Positions 1 through 8,758 of a stretch of DNA of 64,000 nt are shown here, piece by piece; positions within the stretch are counted from its first letter, which is position 1; each line of letters starts with the position of its first letter. The position numbers were made by a program, and so were the translations under genes. The notes under the pieces are model-generated. The model worked only from the letters and a program-made list of their open reading frames with translations, made no database searches and had not been told where the DNA came from. Origin of the DNA: JAYODW01 sp038116745 (GTDB lineage: Bacteria; Pseudomonadota; Gammaproteobacteria; Ga0077536); assembly GCA_038116745.1 (NCBI GenBank), contig JAYODW010000024.1, positions 11,789 to 75,788 on the forward strand, read 5' to 3'.

Positions 1-2
1 TT

Positions 3-1157
3 TCCGCGCCCGCCGAAGAGTACTTTAATGAGCCACGCTTACCGGAAACCATGTACGTCATTGCGGCGATTACTTTCGCCCAGGGTTTTCGGAATATCGG
101 TGTCGTCCGATTCATAAAGGAACTCGATTTCCGCGCCCAGTTCGGATTCGAAATCGCGCCGCGCATCATGCAGGTGATCGTGGCTATTGCAGCCGGCGTA
201 GCGCTGCGAAGCTATTGGGCCTTAATCGCTGGGCTGATCGTTGGCGCCTTGACGAGCGTCGTGGTCAGCTACGCCATCGTCACCTATCGCCCCAGATTTT
301 CGCTCTTAGGGATCAAGAGACTTTGGAGTTTCTCTGCCTGGTCGATGTTACTTTCGCTTGGAAATTTTTTGCTCTACCGTGCAGAGGAAGGAATTGTCGG
401 AGCAAACGGCAGAACACATCAGCTAGGCGTCTACAACATGGCTTCTGAACTGGCTCAACTGCCGTCAACCGAACTCATGGCCCCTCTGAACCGGGTGCTG
501 TTCCCCGCCTACGCAAAGTTGCAGCAAGATATTCCACGCTTGAGAGAGGCATTCTTGCGGGGCCTACACGGGATCGCCCTGTTGTTGTGCCCGGCCGCCG
601 TTGGTTGCGCTGTTTTGAGCTTCGACTTGGTTCCAGTTCTTCTTGGCGATCAATGGCTGGAGTCAAGTCCGCTCATGATTGGCTTAGCATGTTACGGCCT
701 CTTAAGGGGGCTCTTTATCACCAACAATCCCGCACTCATAGCATCGGGCAACATCAGTTTTATTGCCAAACTGGCCGGTGGGCTCGGCCTCGTAACGCTA
801 CCCGCCGCTTACGTTGCCCTCAATCACATCGGAATAGCCGGCGTAATTGGCGCGAAAGTTCTCGTGATGAGCCTCGGTTTAGCGGTTTCATACTACAAAG
901 TTTGCAGAATACTAAACTGCCGCCGGCGCGCCATCGGGGTAGCGCTGTTATCACCCATGGTGGCCTCCGTAGCGATGGGTGGCATCGTTCTTTTCGCGAC
1001 GGCGCAGTTCACATCGCATTTAGCGCGTCTAGCGGTTGGTATACCTACCGGGGTCCTCGCTTACGCGTGCTTTGTATTACTGCTGTGGCTAGCAGCAGGG
1101 AAACCACAGGGTATCGAATCCGAGCTGCTCGCGCGGGTATCGATCAGGGCAGTTTGA
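3..1157 (+). CDS. Polysaccharide flippase (Wzx/MATE-like), 5' end outside the window
   Basis: An integral membrane protein of the oligosaccharide flippase superfamily, expected to move lipid-linked repeat units across the inner membrane. The reading frame is open from base 3 with no stop, and an in-frame ATG at 51 lies inside coding-like sequence, so the true start is left of the window. The visible ~385 residues contain many hydrophobic segments spaced like helices of the 12-14 TM WzxC/RfbX type (for example VIVAIAAGVALRSYWALIAG near residue 60). It sits at the edge of an exopolysaccharide locus but on the strand opposite most of it. Confident as a flippase-type membrane protein; the exact substrate cannot be told. 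Confidence 0.8.
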   Translation, partial: SAPAEEYFNEPRLPETMYVIAAITFAQGFRNIGVVRFIKELDFRAQFGFEIAPRIMQVIVAIAAGVALRSYWALIAGLIVGALTSVVVSYAIVTYRPRFSLLGIKRLWSFSAWSMLLSLGNFLLYRAEEGIVGANGRTHQLGVYNMASELAQLPSTELMAPLNRVLFPAYAKLQQDIPRLREAFLRGLHGIALLLCPAAVGCAVLSFDLVPVLLGDQWLESSPLMIGLACYGLLRGLFITNNPALIASGNISFIAKLAGGLGLVTLPAAYVALNHIGIAGVIGAKVLVMSLGLAVSYYKVCRILNCRRRAIGVALLSPMVASVAMGGIVLFATAQFTSHLARLAVGIPTGVLAYACFVLLLWLAAGKPQGIESELLARVSIRAV

Positions 1158-1220
1158 GAGCTTCGATTTGTCAGCTGAGCTAATCAGGGAGCTCCGCGCC
1201 CGGGGCAACGCTGTCGCCGC

Positions 1221-2225
1221 CTATGCCACCTCCGAATCCGGCTCCGGTAACAATGAGTAAATAGCATCAATCATTCCGAGTTCAATTGCGAAATCGCGGA
1301 CAACACGCTGCGCCTTTAGATCTACGCACAATATAGAGGCCCTCGTATGAATATCGCGTCCCGAAAACGCTTGTAACCATCTCAGATTATGCTTTGCTCG
1401 CGTCTTTCGCAGGCGCGAGAAGGCCACGAAAAAATATTCACCAACCCGGCAAAGCCCCCGACACCAACCCCGAGCGCCCCGCGCGGCTCCGCGCAAAGAA
1501 GCTAGATTGATCACTCGCAATTGATTGCGTCGCTCGCGCTCCAGAATAACTATATGGCCGCTCACGAGCGTAAAGTACACCTGCGAGCCGCAAACGATTC
1601 CGTCATGTATTGAGATCGGCCGGTGCTTCCCGCTAACGTCGAAGGAACGTGCAGGATTGTCCAGGCTCGCTGCGTCTTCCTGCGTGCATCGCGTCACCCA
1701 CGGTTTACCGTCGAGCCAGAAAACGAAATTCGGATGACCGTCATGCGGTCTGGTCGAGTGAACCTTCCGGTAGTCGATATCTGGAGAAAACTTGTGCCAG
1801 GGCGAACGACCTTGAACGTCGATGTGCCTTTTAACGCCACCGGTTTGTTTATCGAGCACGACGACCAGATCCAGCCCTGTCGAGGTCACGAAGAGCTCGC
1901 TGCCCGCAACGGCTACGGAGTGAACGTTATTGAAACATGGATGAGAGAATGTTTTTAGGTGTTCAAGGCCGGGGTATCCGTATAGCCTCACTTCTGTATC
2001 CATCGGCAGCCACAATCTCCCGGGTTCGACCGCTCCCGCTGTGAACTCCAGATTCGGATGCTCGTCTGGGAAATTTTCCGTACCTCGGTCAACGGTCAAA
2101 AGAGGCTCTATATGTCCCGACTCAATTTGCAGGCGCAACAATTTGGCCTTCCCGTAGTACTTTCCGTCGCCTAATTCGAAACCACCCGGGCGCTCGCAGG
2201 CACCCGTAATTAATAGGCTGGTCAT
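1221..2225 (-). CDS. Uncharacterised beta-propeller-like protein in exopolysaccharide locus
   Basis: I do not recognise a named function. The 334-residue protein has repeating short strands with G-x-L and aromatic positions of the kind seen in NHL/WD-type propellers, plus HPN and HSTRPHDGHPNF segments that could bind metal or sugar. No signal peptide is evident. The frame opens at a GTG at 2276, but the ATG at 2225 (MTSLLITGAC) gives a cleaner N terminus and has GGAG upstream, although the spacing of about 13 is long. Position between the flippase and the hydrolase genes suggests a part in polysaccharide production. Propeller assignment is an inference from strand periodicity. Confidence 0.6.
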   Translation of the reverse strand: MTSLLITGACERPGGFELGDGKYYGKAKLLRLQIESGHIEPLLTVDRGTENFPDEHPNLEFTAGAVEPGRLWLPMDTEVRLYGYPGLEHLKTFSHPCFNNVHSVAVAGSELFVTSTGLDLVVVLDKQTGGVKRHIDVQGRSPWHKFSPDIDYRKVHSTRPHDGHPNFVFWLDGKPWVTRCTQEDAASLDNPARSFDVSGKHRPISIHDGIVCGSQVYFTLVSGHIVILERERRNQLRVINLASLRGAARGARGWCRGLCRVGEYFFVAFSRLRKTRAKHNLRWLQAFSGRDIHTRASILCVDLKAQRVVRDFAIELGMIDAIYSLLPEPDSEVA

Positions 2226-2276
2226 GGTGGGCTGATTACTCCACGAGCGAGCTCGTTGTTTTCGACCGAAAAGCAC

Positions 2277-2426
2277 CTAGTCGAAGTTGGGAATGGGAAA
2301 CTCGGGTTGCTCCACGCGGGCTCCGTCAGCGAGTGTATTTTTGGAAGTCGCAACATGCAAACGAGCTCCGGAGTCAAGCGGTACCAAGCCCTGCCCCGCA
2401 GATAGAGTAACGAAGAGACTCAGCAT
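2277..2426 (-). CDS. Possible small ORF (49 aa), unknown
   Basis: A 49-codon ATG-TAG frame begins MLSLFVTLSAGQG and ends in EFPIPNFD. Its stop abuts the GTG codon at 2276 of the next frame, so the two could be translationally coupled. The N terminus is hydrophobic with an Ala-Gly that could be a signal cleavage site. The ribosome-binding site is poor (AGAGG about 12 bases upstream). An in-frame TAG just upstream limits extension. It may be a remnant rather than a gene. Confidence 0.25.
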   Translation of the reverse strand: MLSLFVTLSAGQGLVPLDSGARLHVATSKNTLADGARVEQPEFPIPNFD

Positions 2427-2695
2427 AAATATACGAAGCCTCTAAAGGTTTCCGGCCAGCCAGCAGGGAACGGCGTCCTTGCCTGTAAGTAGAAGGGCTT
2501 CGATATCCCCGCGCCTATCTGCTGGGGGACGGCGGTTGCCTATGTTTTTCGGCGCAATGTGAAGACTCCGTAATGAGGCAGCATACATAGCTTTAATCGT
2601 CCTCTTTCTGTTGCCGTTTTTGTGCTGCGCAGTCCCAGGCCGAATCGTCTAAACAGTCTACGCCTCGAGACCTTCCAAGGTGTGCTTCTTTGTTG
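2277..2695. other. 419-bp stretch without a confident gene
   Basis: Between the propeller-like protein and hydrolase 1. Apart from the weak 49-codon frame noted separately I see no coding signal, RNA gene, or strong terminator. The sequence is more AT-rich and less codon-like than its neighbours, which fits decayed DNA or a cluster boundary. Confidence 0.5.
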
Positions 2696-3619
2696 TTAGG
2701 AAAATAGAAACAGACGTTGTAAGAGCCCTCTTCTCGGTAGAGTGCGGATTTGCATACTCGATATATCAATCAGCCCCTGCAGCCACTCGCTGACACACGC
2801 ATCCAACTGCAGCGCGTGCTCTGCGCGAGAAAAGGTGTGGTCGGCCTCGCTGAATCTGACGACCGCCGTAGTTTTGCGGCTGCGCAGCCGTAGCCAAGCG
2901 CTATCTTTCCGGCACAGAAGTGCGAACTCCTCGGCCACCAGGTCATCGCCGCTCAAGACCGCCAGAGTAGGGCCCTGGAAAGCCGTCCAGCTCCGCTGCA
3001 TCCGCGCGACGAAATCCAGAGCCGGTGCTTCACTCGTTGCCGGTTGGATCAGTGATCTGGTCGCCAAGATTAACCGCGAGCCGAACTCCCCGATCGATTG
3101 CCGCCACGCCACCTGCCGGGAGACCACTTTCTTCCAGAAATCCGGGTTCAGAAAGCGTGCGCCATAGTACGTCTTCAGCCGCACTGCGGCTTCGCGCTCT
3201 TTACTGTGCACCCAGGGATTGAGCAGCGCGAGGCCCACGATACGGGGGTCCTCAGACGCATATATCATCGCGGCCGAGGCGCCATCGCATAGGCCGAACA
3301 ATGCGAACTTTTCCAGCTTGGCGGCCTGCGCGAAAATCTGCAGCGCGGATCCGATGTCATCTGCTATCTCATCGAACCCGCGCGTGTCGCCTTCACTGTC
3401 GCCCATGCCGCGATAGTCAAAGCGAAACACGGGGAACCCCTGCGCGGCGAGATACCTGGCGGTCTGAACAAACTGCCGGTGGCTGCCAGCCCGATACTGC
3501 GGGCCACCAACGATGATCACCACGCCAAGCCCTGCGGGCTCGTCCGGCAGATGCACGATCCCCAGGCATTGATCGCCAGCAACATCAAACACGACTGGCC
3601 GTTCTTCGCTCATCGACAC
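2696..3619 (-). CDS. Exosortase A system-associated hydrolase 1 (alpha/beta hydrolase)
   Basis: An alpha/beta-hydrolase of the family found only with XrtA exopolysaccharide loci; the substrate is not known, but an acyl or ester group on a precursor is a reasonable inference. The nucleophile elbow reads GLCDG near residues 109-113, so cysteine 111 takes the usual serine place. A histidine in EADHTF near residue 261 and the acid in LSGDD complete a plausible triad. The oxyanion-side motif VGGPQYRAGSHRQF is typical of the family. Length of 307 residues is near family size. It lies 6 bp after hydrolase 2 on the same strand, so the two form an operon with the acyl carrier protein upstream. Confidence 0.85.
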   Translation of the reverse strand: MSMSEERPVVFDVAGDQCLGIVHLPDEPAGLGVVIIVGGPQYRAGSHRQFVQTARYLAAQGFPVFRFDYRGMGDSEGDTRGFDEIADDIGSALQIFAQAAKLEKFALFGLCDGASAAMIYASEDPRIVGLALLNPWVHSKEREAAVRLKTYYGARFLNPDFWKKVVSRQVAWRQSIGEFGSRLILATRSLIQPATSEAPALDFVARMQRSWTAFQGPTLAVLSGDDLVAEEFALLCRKDSAWLRLRSRKTTAVVRFSEADHTFSRAEHALQLDACVSEWLQGLIDISSMQIRTLPRRGLLQRLFLFS

Positions 3620-3625
3620 AGATCC

Positions 3626-4423
3626 TTAACGGCTTAAAATGGCCTTGCGCGCTTCGTCTACGACTGCGCCGGGCGCGGCGATCTCCTGGCTCGACCAGAA
3701 CGGAGCGATGTCGCACACGGTTGTGCCTACGCTGCACCCTAGGTCATTCAGGGCATCCGCCCATGCCATCAGTTTAGGGGTCAAAGAGACCCCGCCCTGC
3801 TTGAACTCAAACACATCGACCGCCCGAGCTGGCCGCAATGACTCGGCCGCAAGCTGTCCTTCTGCCAGCCCACGCGCAATGGCGGGAGAAATCATATATC
3901 CCGCGACTTCGATCGCCTCACCGCCCAGCACGCGCTTTTTGAGTTCGCTCACTGGCTCGTTCCGCCCGGCAAATTTGCTCGCGACGCTGCGCAGTCGTAA
4001 AAACTGCTGCAGAAACACGGCCCCTTCTACGACCGGCTGCCATAACACCACATGCGCTCCATCAACGAGCGATGCATCCGCGAGAAACAGCGCGCCGGTT
4101 CGCGCGGCAAGGACTGCCGGAGCCGCATCCGGCGCCTCGGCTTCCAACCATTGGCGAGCGGCACAGACATCGGCCTGCCAGATCGACCAGTTTGCGTCCT
4201 GGAATTCGCCAACGCTGTCGCCTGTACCGAACAGATCCACGAACAGGACCGCAACGCCCTCTGCCGCCAATGCCCGCGCTGTTAGCGCAAACAGTCGCCG
4301 CGATTTGTTCATTTCATCGCCGAACGGCGGAAGGAGCAGGAGTCGTTTTTTTGGCGCCCCAGAGGCCGGAAAGTAAAGACAGAAAAGACTATGCCCGTTG
4401 GCGTCGAGGAAAAATGGCTGCAC
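3626..4423 (-). CDS. Exosortase A system-associated hydrolase 2
   Basis: Second alpha/beta-hydrolase-fold protein typical of XrtA loci. The N-terminal core (LLLLPPFGDEMNKSRR, then VLFVDLFGTGDS) matches the family well. At the expected nucleophile elbow the sequence reads AARTGAL, with no G-x-S/C-x-G, so classical hydrolase chemistry looks unlikely from this sequence. It precedes hydrolase 1 in the same transcript and follows the acyl carrier protein by 100 bp. A binding or non-catalytic partner role for hydrolase 1 is an inference. The family call is firm, the activity is not. Confidence 0.8.
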   Translation of the reverse strand: MQPFFLDANGHSLFCLYFPASGAPKKRLLLLPPFGDEMNKSRRLFALTARALAAEGVAVLFVDLFGTGDSVGEFQDANWSIWQADVCAARQWLEAEAPDAAPAVLAARTGALFLADASLVDGAHVVLWQPVVEGAVFLQQFLRLRSVASKFAGRNEPVSELKKRVLGGEAIEVAGYMISPAIARGLAEGQLAAESLRPARAVDVFEFKQGGVSLTPKLMAWADALNDLGCSVGTTVCDIAPFWSSQEIAAPGAVVDEARKAILSR

Positions 4424-4523
4424 TGGTCGTCGCGTACCGTCTGCACTTCAGAATGCTTTACGCGGCCGACGGCCGCGATCACCGTCTCGCGCCATCGCGA
4501 CCTGGTGGCCGCTGGTCACGGCT

Positions 4524-4793
4524 TCAATCATTCAGCTTTCGCGTGACGAAATCAGCCAGCGCGCCGACGGTTTCGAACACACTGGCGTCTATTTCGTCGT
4601 CTTCGACGATGATCCCGAACGCATCCTCGATGGACGTCAAAACCGCGACGACGGCCATGGAATCGAACTCCGGCACCGCGCCGAGCAGCGGCACGTTCGC
4701 ATCTTCGCCATCACGCAATACATCGACGCCGAGCACGCTTTTCAGGATCTGCCCGAGCTGCGCGTTCAGCATCTCTTTGCCTGGAGAATTCAA
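4524..4793 (-). CDS. Acyl carrier protein (XrtA-locus type)
   Basis: An 89-residue four-helix carrier protein. The attachment site for 4'-phosphopantetheine is Ser45 in the motif EFDSMAVVAVL, and the acidic helix after it (SIEDAFGIIVEDDEID) is the usual partner-binding face. In XrtA loci such carriers occur with an AMP-dependent acyl ligase, a PLP decarboxylase and the two hydrolases. Here the hydrolases are immediately downstream, but no ligase is visible. It probably presents an acyl or aminoacyl group for polysaccharide decoration; this role is inferred from context. Confidence 0.85.
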   Translation of the reverse strand: MNSPGKEMLNAQLGQILKSVLGVDVLRDGEDANVPLLGAVPEFDSMAVVAVLTSIEDAFGIIVEDDEIDASVFETVGALADFVTRKLND

Positions 4794-5378
4794 CTTCGAT
4801 TACCTCGACTTAATACGTGATTCCAGAAATGCGTTCACAGGTCTCGTTCGGTCGGCTTGAGCCGCCAGCGTCGTTGTTGAGACTATCTTTGAAAGGCACC
4901 TTGCGTTGATGGCGCAACGTTGCTTATGTAACGTGCCGTTCTTGGGATCAGTCAACTCTCTACGCCCGCACGCCACAAAGCAGGCAGGGCCGTCGGCATC
5001 CGGGTTGCAGCTTTGGCCGAGCGCAGCGACAGCGTCCTGCAGTTTCGTGAAACAAACCAGCTCTGCAAGCGGAGATGTGATCCGCCGTGAGCCGTCCCTG
5101 ACCACTTGCAACGCCCCATACCCGCTGCGTGACAAGAAAACACGCGCGGAAACCACGCCCGTACGCATTGCTACGCGAGAGTAACTCAAAACGGTGGCAG
5201 CGACAGGCCGCTCGTTGGCGCCTTTGTCGAATCCGGGTTACGCCTCCACTATAAACGGCAGCCGCAATGTCTCACATCATACTGTCGATGTCGTAAAAAG
5301 CTCACGGACGGCACGAGTTGCATCCTGCGCCTCCCGGGGTCTAGCTTCATACCGGATTGCACTCGCTTCGCTGCGAAC
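4794..5378. other. 585-bp stretch without a confident gene
   Basis: Between the acyltransferase and the acyl carrier protein. A 129-codon minus-strand frame (4800-5189) and a 92-codon plus-strand frame (4906-5184) overlap here. Neither has a recognisable domain or a good ribosome-binding site. The minus frame has some protein-like stretches (RITSPLAELVCFTKLQDAVA) and could be a decayed gene. A promoter for the carrier-hydrolase operon would be expected here, but I see no clear -35/-10 pair. Confidence 0.5.
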
Positions 5379-7469
5379 TCAGCGACCAAAAATCTCGCCG
5401 CACGCCAACCGCAGACGGCGCAAGATGCCGGGCCGCACGAAAACGACTGCATACATTTCATGGTGCTCAAGGTCCGGTGATTCTGTAACAACACCGAGCC
5501 TCGCTGGCGCGAAGAATTTATTCAACCGATATTTTCGGTGCAGCGCGTCAGAGGCAAAGATCTTCGGCATGCCACCGTGCTGGTCATCCGTGTTCGTGAA
5601 ACTCACAGCGTTTTCTAGCCAGCCGACCTCACCGAAGACCCGCCAGAGTTCAAAACCTGCGACCGATTCATTAAGCCAGCGCAACGCAACCACGACGTCA
5701 CCGTCAGAGTCCGGGAGTTCTGATAGACAGCCTTCCAAAAAACTGGTCCCGCTCCCTCCGGACTGCCGCGCCGCCTCAATTTGAGCTGTACTTTCCGCCG
5801 CTTCCGTAAGCGACAACACCTCCACAATTCCATCACTCTCCCAGCTCATTTGCTCGCGCGAGCCGATCGTAATGCCTCCCCCCTTGCACACCTCAACCTG
5901 AACCGTGCCCCGCTCCGACGGCGTCCTACCAGGCACATTCCAAACCTGGAAGCCTTCCGTTTCTGAAAATTCGATTCCGAGAAGATTCTCCCTAGCCAAA
6001 TTTATCAAATCATCCCTTGCGAACTGGTCATTTGCGAAAAAGAACGCCAAGCTTCCCCAACGCGGCACAGCGGCCAGTTTCCGTATCATTCGCGTAACAA
6101 ATTCCAGGTTGGAGATCTTGTCGGTTTTTCGCACTGGCCCTAACGCAAGGGTCGCTAAAAACGGAAGCGATCTGCGCGCATCCGCGCTGTTCCCAGCCCC
6201 GTCCCAAAGCATCGCGACCGCCAACCCAAGCGGCTCTTCGGCCCTGTTCGACAGGGTCTGGAGCAGCAGTCTCGCCCCGTATTTTTGCGACAGCGGCGCG
6301 AGCGTCCGCATTATGTTGCCTGAAATTTCAATCGACTCGGCCCGCTCCTCCACCCATAGGCGAGCCAACGGCCTGGGAACGGACGCGAAGTCATCGTGGC
6401 TTTCCGCGCGATAGTTCGGTGCATGCGATTTGCGGCGCAGAAGCAGGTTGGCCACGTAAACGCATCGCGCAAATCGAGGGCTCCGATAAAGGCTTACGTG
6501 GAATATTTCCCGTGAATCCGATCCCCACTCTGCCTGGGCTTGCGTTGCATCGGTATACATTTCAACGACGTCATATTCATTCGAGCTTGACAACTCCTCC
6601 AGCGCAGCCTTCAGCAGCAACCTGCCGGGAGCAACATTGGCGAACGCCTCATCGTAGCTTGTTTTAAGCATCACGACCGTTCGTCCGCTCGCGATCGCTA
6701 TCCGTGAAGCAAGCAATTTTTTTCCGGCGAACAGTTCAAAAACCCTGGCGCATCGTTTCTGCGAAAACGTCTCCAAAAGATCGTGATAAAAAGCGCCCTG
6801 CTCATTGGTTTGACGGATAGCAGTCCCCGCTCTGCCTTTCCAGCCTGCGCTCTCTAACTCCCCGTAACGCTCTAAGGCAGCTGAAATCTTTTCTGGATCT
6901 TGGTTGGTCACAATACGCAGGGGGCCTAATTCGCGTTTGGCTTTAGAGGCATACCGCTTCAAATTATCGCGCAGCTTTTTCGGTCTGCGCTTCCAAAAAT
7001 CCTCGAACCCATTACGCAGAACAACCCGCGTAGTCACAACATTAATCTTAGGATCAGCATTTGTGTGAGAAATCATCTGGCGCCCTTGGATTTCCGCATC
7101 CAAACGCATCACATCGAGACGCTGCACGTAAGGCGCGAAGCCTGCAAACATAGCTTCCACGCTAATCTGAAAACCCGGCCTCATAAGCAGCGGGGCTACC
7201 TGAAGCTGACTAGGTGAAAAGGTTCTCCAAGCACAGGTACCCGCGTGTTCGACTAGCATCAGACATGTGACTTCGCCCTGTTCGACACACCGCAACACCC
7301 GCAGGCTTTTATCCGAAAAATGGTCAACCGCCGTGCTTACGAAAGCGGCGCGAAGCATAGGGTGCTGATTAACATATCGCGCAGCAAGAACATCCCACTC
7401 GTTCCAATGCTCCGCGTGGCGGCCCCCACAGTTTTCCAGAGACCAAATCTGTCGCGTGTTACAAGACAC
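5379..7469 (-). CDS. FemAB/BioF2-like GNAT acyltransferase, double-length
   Basis: The N-terminal ~370 residues match GNAT-fold acyltransferases of the FemAB/BioF2 type common in polysaccharide loci: a basic RRPKKLRDNLKRYASKAKRE segment, then ESAGWKG (the lysine-containing motif of this family), then a YDEAFANVAPGRLLLKAALE stretch that resembles the acyl-CoA site. They probably transfer an acyl or aminoacyl group to a sugar amine. About 330 further residues follow with no domain I can name, ending in a mixed strand/helix region. The frame opens at a TTG at 7502 that overlaps the upstream gene. GTG at 7469, just after that gene's stop, is preferred. The double length is unusual. Confidence 0.75.
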   Translation of the reverse strand: MSCNTRQIWSLENCGGRHAEHWNEWDVLAARYVNQHPMLRAAFVSTAVDHFSDKSLRVLRCVEQGEVTCLMLVEHAGTCAWRTFSPSQLQVAPLLMRPGFQISVEAMFAGFAPYVQRLDVMRLDAEIQGRQMISHTNADPKINVVTTRVVLRNGFEDFWKRRPKKLRDNLKRYASKAKRELGPLRIVTNQDPEKISAALERYGELESAGWKGRAGTAIRQTNEQGAFYHDLLETFSQKRCARVFELFAGKKLLASRIAIASGRTVVMLKTSYDEAFANVAPGRLLLKAALEELSSSNEYDVVEMYTDATQAQAEWGSDSREIFHVSLYRSPRFARCVYVANLLLRRKSHAPNYRAESHDDFASVPRPLARLWVEERAESIEISGNIMRTLAPLSQKYGARLLLQTLSNRAEEPLGLAVAMLWDGAGNSADARRSLPFLATLALGPVRKTDKISNLEFVTRMIRKLAAVPRWGSLAFFFANDQFARDDLINLARENLLGIEFSETEGFQVWNVPGRTPSERGTVQVEVCKGGGITIGSREQMSWESDGIVEVLSLTEAAESTAQIEAARQSGGSGTSFLEGCLSELPDSDGDVVVALRWLNESVAGFELWRVFGEVGWLENAVSFTNTDDQHGGMPKIFASDALHRKYRLNKFFAPARLGVVTESPDLEHHEMYAVVFVRPGILRRLRLACGEIFGR

Positions 7470-7477
7470 GACTATGA

Positions 7478-8758
7478 CTACGATGCGGCTAACACTTCGC
7501 AAAGCGCATTCGTGATCAATGCCAAGTGTTTCCTCGACAGGCTTTCATGGCACGGCAGCTGGACCAGCGACGATCGGTAATGCATTGCCGTGGGGCATCC
7601 TGAGGGAGATATCTCTTCCCAGCGGTAAAGAGGAATGCATCGATCGCGGATTGCGGGAAACTGAATACGAGGCGCGCCGAGTACCAGCGGGAATACATAG
7701 GGCACGTGCTGAGCGGGTAGCGTGGGGTACAGCGCGTAGCCTCCTTTACAGCGTGCTACCGTTTTGACCAGGCGCTGATAGTTTTTCCGTCTGATTTGCA
7801 TAGCACGCGAGCTCACGATCATTTTACAAAGCTGCAAACTCAAGTGGGAGGGTTCCAGGTGCTTTGCACCCGCGTTGAAGTAGCGAAAAGCGCGGTCATT
7901 ACGGGGCCGAGCAGACTCAACCGTTGGAATCTTTCGCCGCATCGCGCGTGATACGCGGCCTACTAGAAACGCAAAGAGACCGAGAGGAAATAATCTCGAC
8001 CATTGCCCGGCGTACTCCAAAACTTTGAACAGGGCTTTAAGCTCATCGGCATACCCTACCCGCTGCGGATTTTGACCAACGGCGCACTGGACGTATGCAT
8101 CGCTGGGCCGAATTAGTCCCCCGTCGGGCAGTGGAAAAAACTTAACCAGGCTCGCGATAGCCGAGTCTTCTCGCGGGACATCGCGAAGCGCAAAATAAGC
8201 GTGAGCACAATCGTGAATTACGGCAACGCCCGCTGCTCTCGCTGCGCGCGCCAAAAGTTCCACTTCCTGAGTGAATCCAAAGAACTTCACAAAAACAACG
8301 GCTTTGTGAGGCGTGGACTTTAGCCGGCGCAGGAAGTCATCTCCATCCGGGGAAAGGTCAGGCGACATTTTATAAAAGTCTGCGCGTGCCCCAGCCGCAA
8401 GAAACGGTTCCACGAGGCTTGGGCAATGATAGGCTGGCAGTAAAACCGCGTCGCCCGGGCCTACGCCGAGCAGTCTGGCCAGCTCCGCGAGAGCGGCCCG
8501 GCCATTAAACGTATAACTGGCGTTACAGTCTTGTACGTATGAGTCAATCCTTTTCCCCCGAGCGAAGAAGGATTTCCAGCTTAAGGGCGGCAGTGCGGGA
8601 ACCTTGGCGGCGGGAAATTCCGACGCGTCCGCAAGTGGAGGTAGAAATTCGTTTTCCATTGGTGCGTCGAGCCGAATATTTCTCGAGAGCGCGGTTGACC
8701 CTTTGGCGGAAAAAAGCTCAGCGACTTGGGGATTGGTCGGCGGACGCCGCGCGGTCAT
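7478..8758 (-). CDS. DegT/DnrJ/EryC1/StrS-family PLP aminotransferase
   Basis: A sugar-aminotransferase-like PLP enzyme (fold type I), expected to put an amino group on a nucleotide-linked keto-sugar. Visible family features include the substrate/PLP loop AYHCPSLVEPFLAAGA, the strand VAVIHDCAHAYF, whose aspartate would contact the PLP ring nitrogen, and SLVKFFPLPDGGLI, whose lysine is the likely Schiff-base residue. The first ~70 residues are an extension beyond the usual fold; an alternative ATG at 8659 would remove 33 of them and the 41-bp overlap with the upstream gene. Its product could be the acceptor for the neighbouring GNAT acyltransferase (inference). Confidence 0.75.
   Translation of the reverse strand: MTARRPPTNPQVAELFSAKGSTALSRNIRLDAPMENEFLPPLADASEFPAAKVPALPPLSWKSFFARGKRIDSYVQDCNASYTFNGRAALAELARLLGVGPGDAVLLPAYHCPSLVEPFLAAGARADFYKMSPDLSPDGDDFLRRLKSTPHKAVVFVKFFGFTQEVELLARAARAAGVAVIHDCAHAYFALRDVPREDSAIASLVKFFPLPDGGLIRPSDAYVQCAVGQNPQRVGYADELKALFKVLEYAGQWSRLFPLGLFAFLVGRVSRAMRRKIPTVESARPRNDRAFRYFNAGAKHLEPSHLSLQLCKMIVSSRAMQIRRKNYQRLVKTVARCKGGYALYPTLPAQHVPYVFPLVLGAPRIQFPAIRDRCIPLYRWEEISPSGCPTAMHYRSSLVQLPCHESLSRKHLALITNALCEVLAAS

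Noticed and set aside
4906..5184. 92-codon plus-strand frame
   Set aside because: Overlaps another frame on the opposite strand, no domain, no ribosome-binding site.
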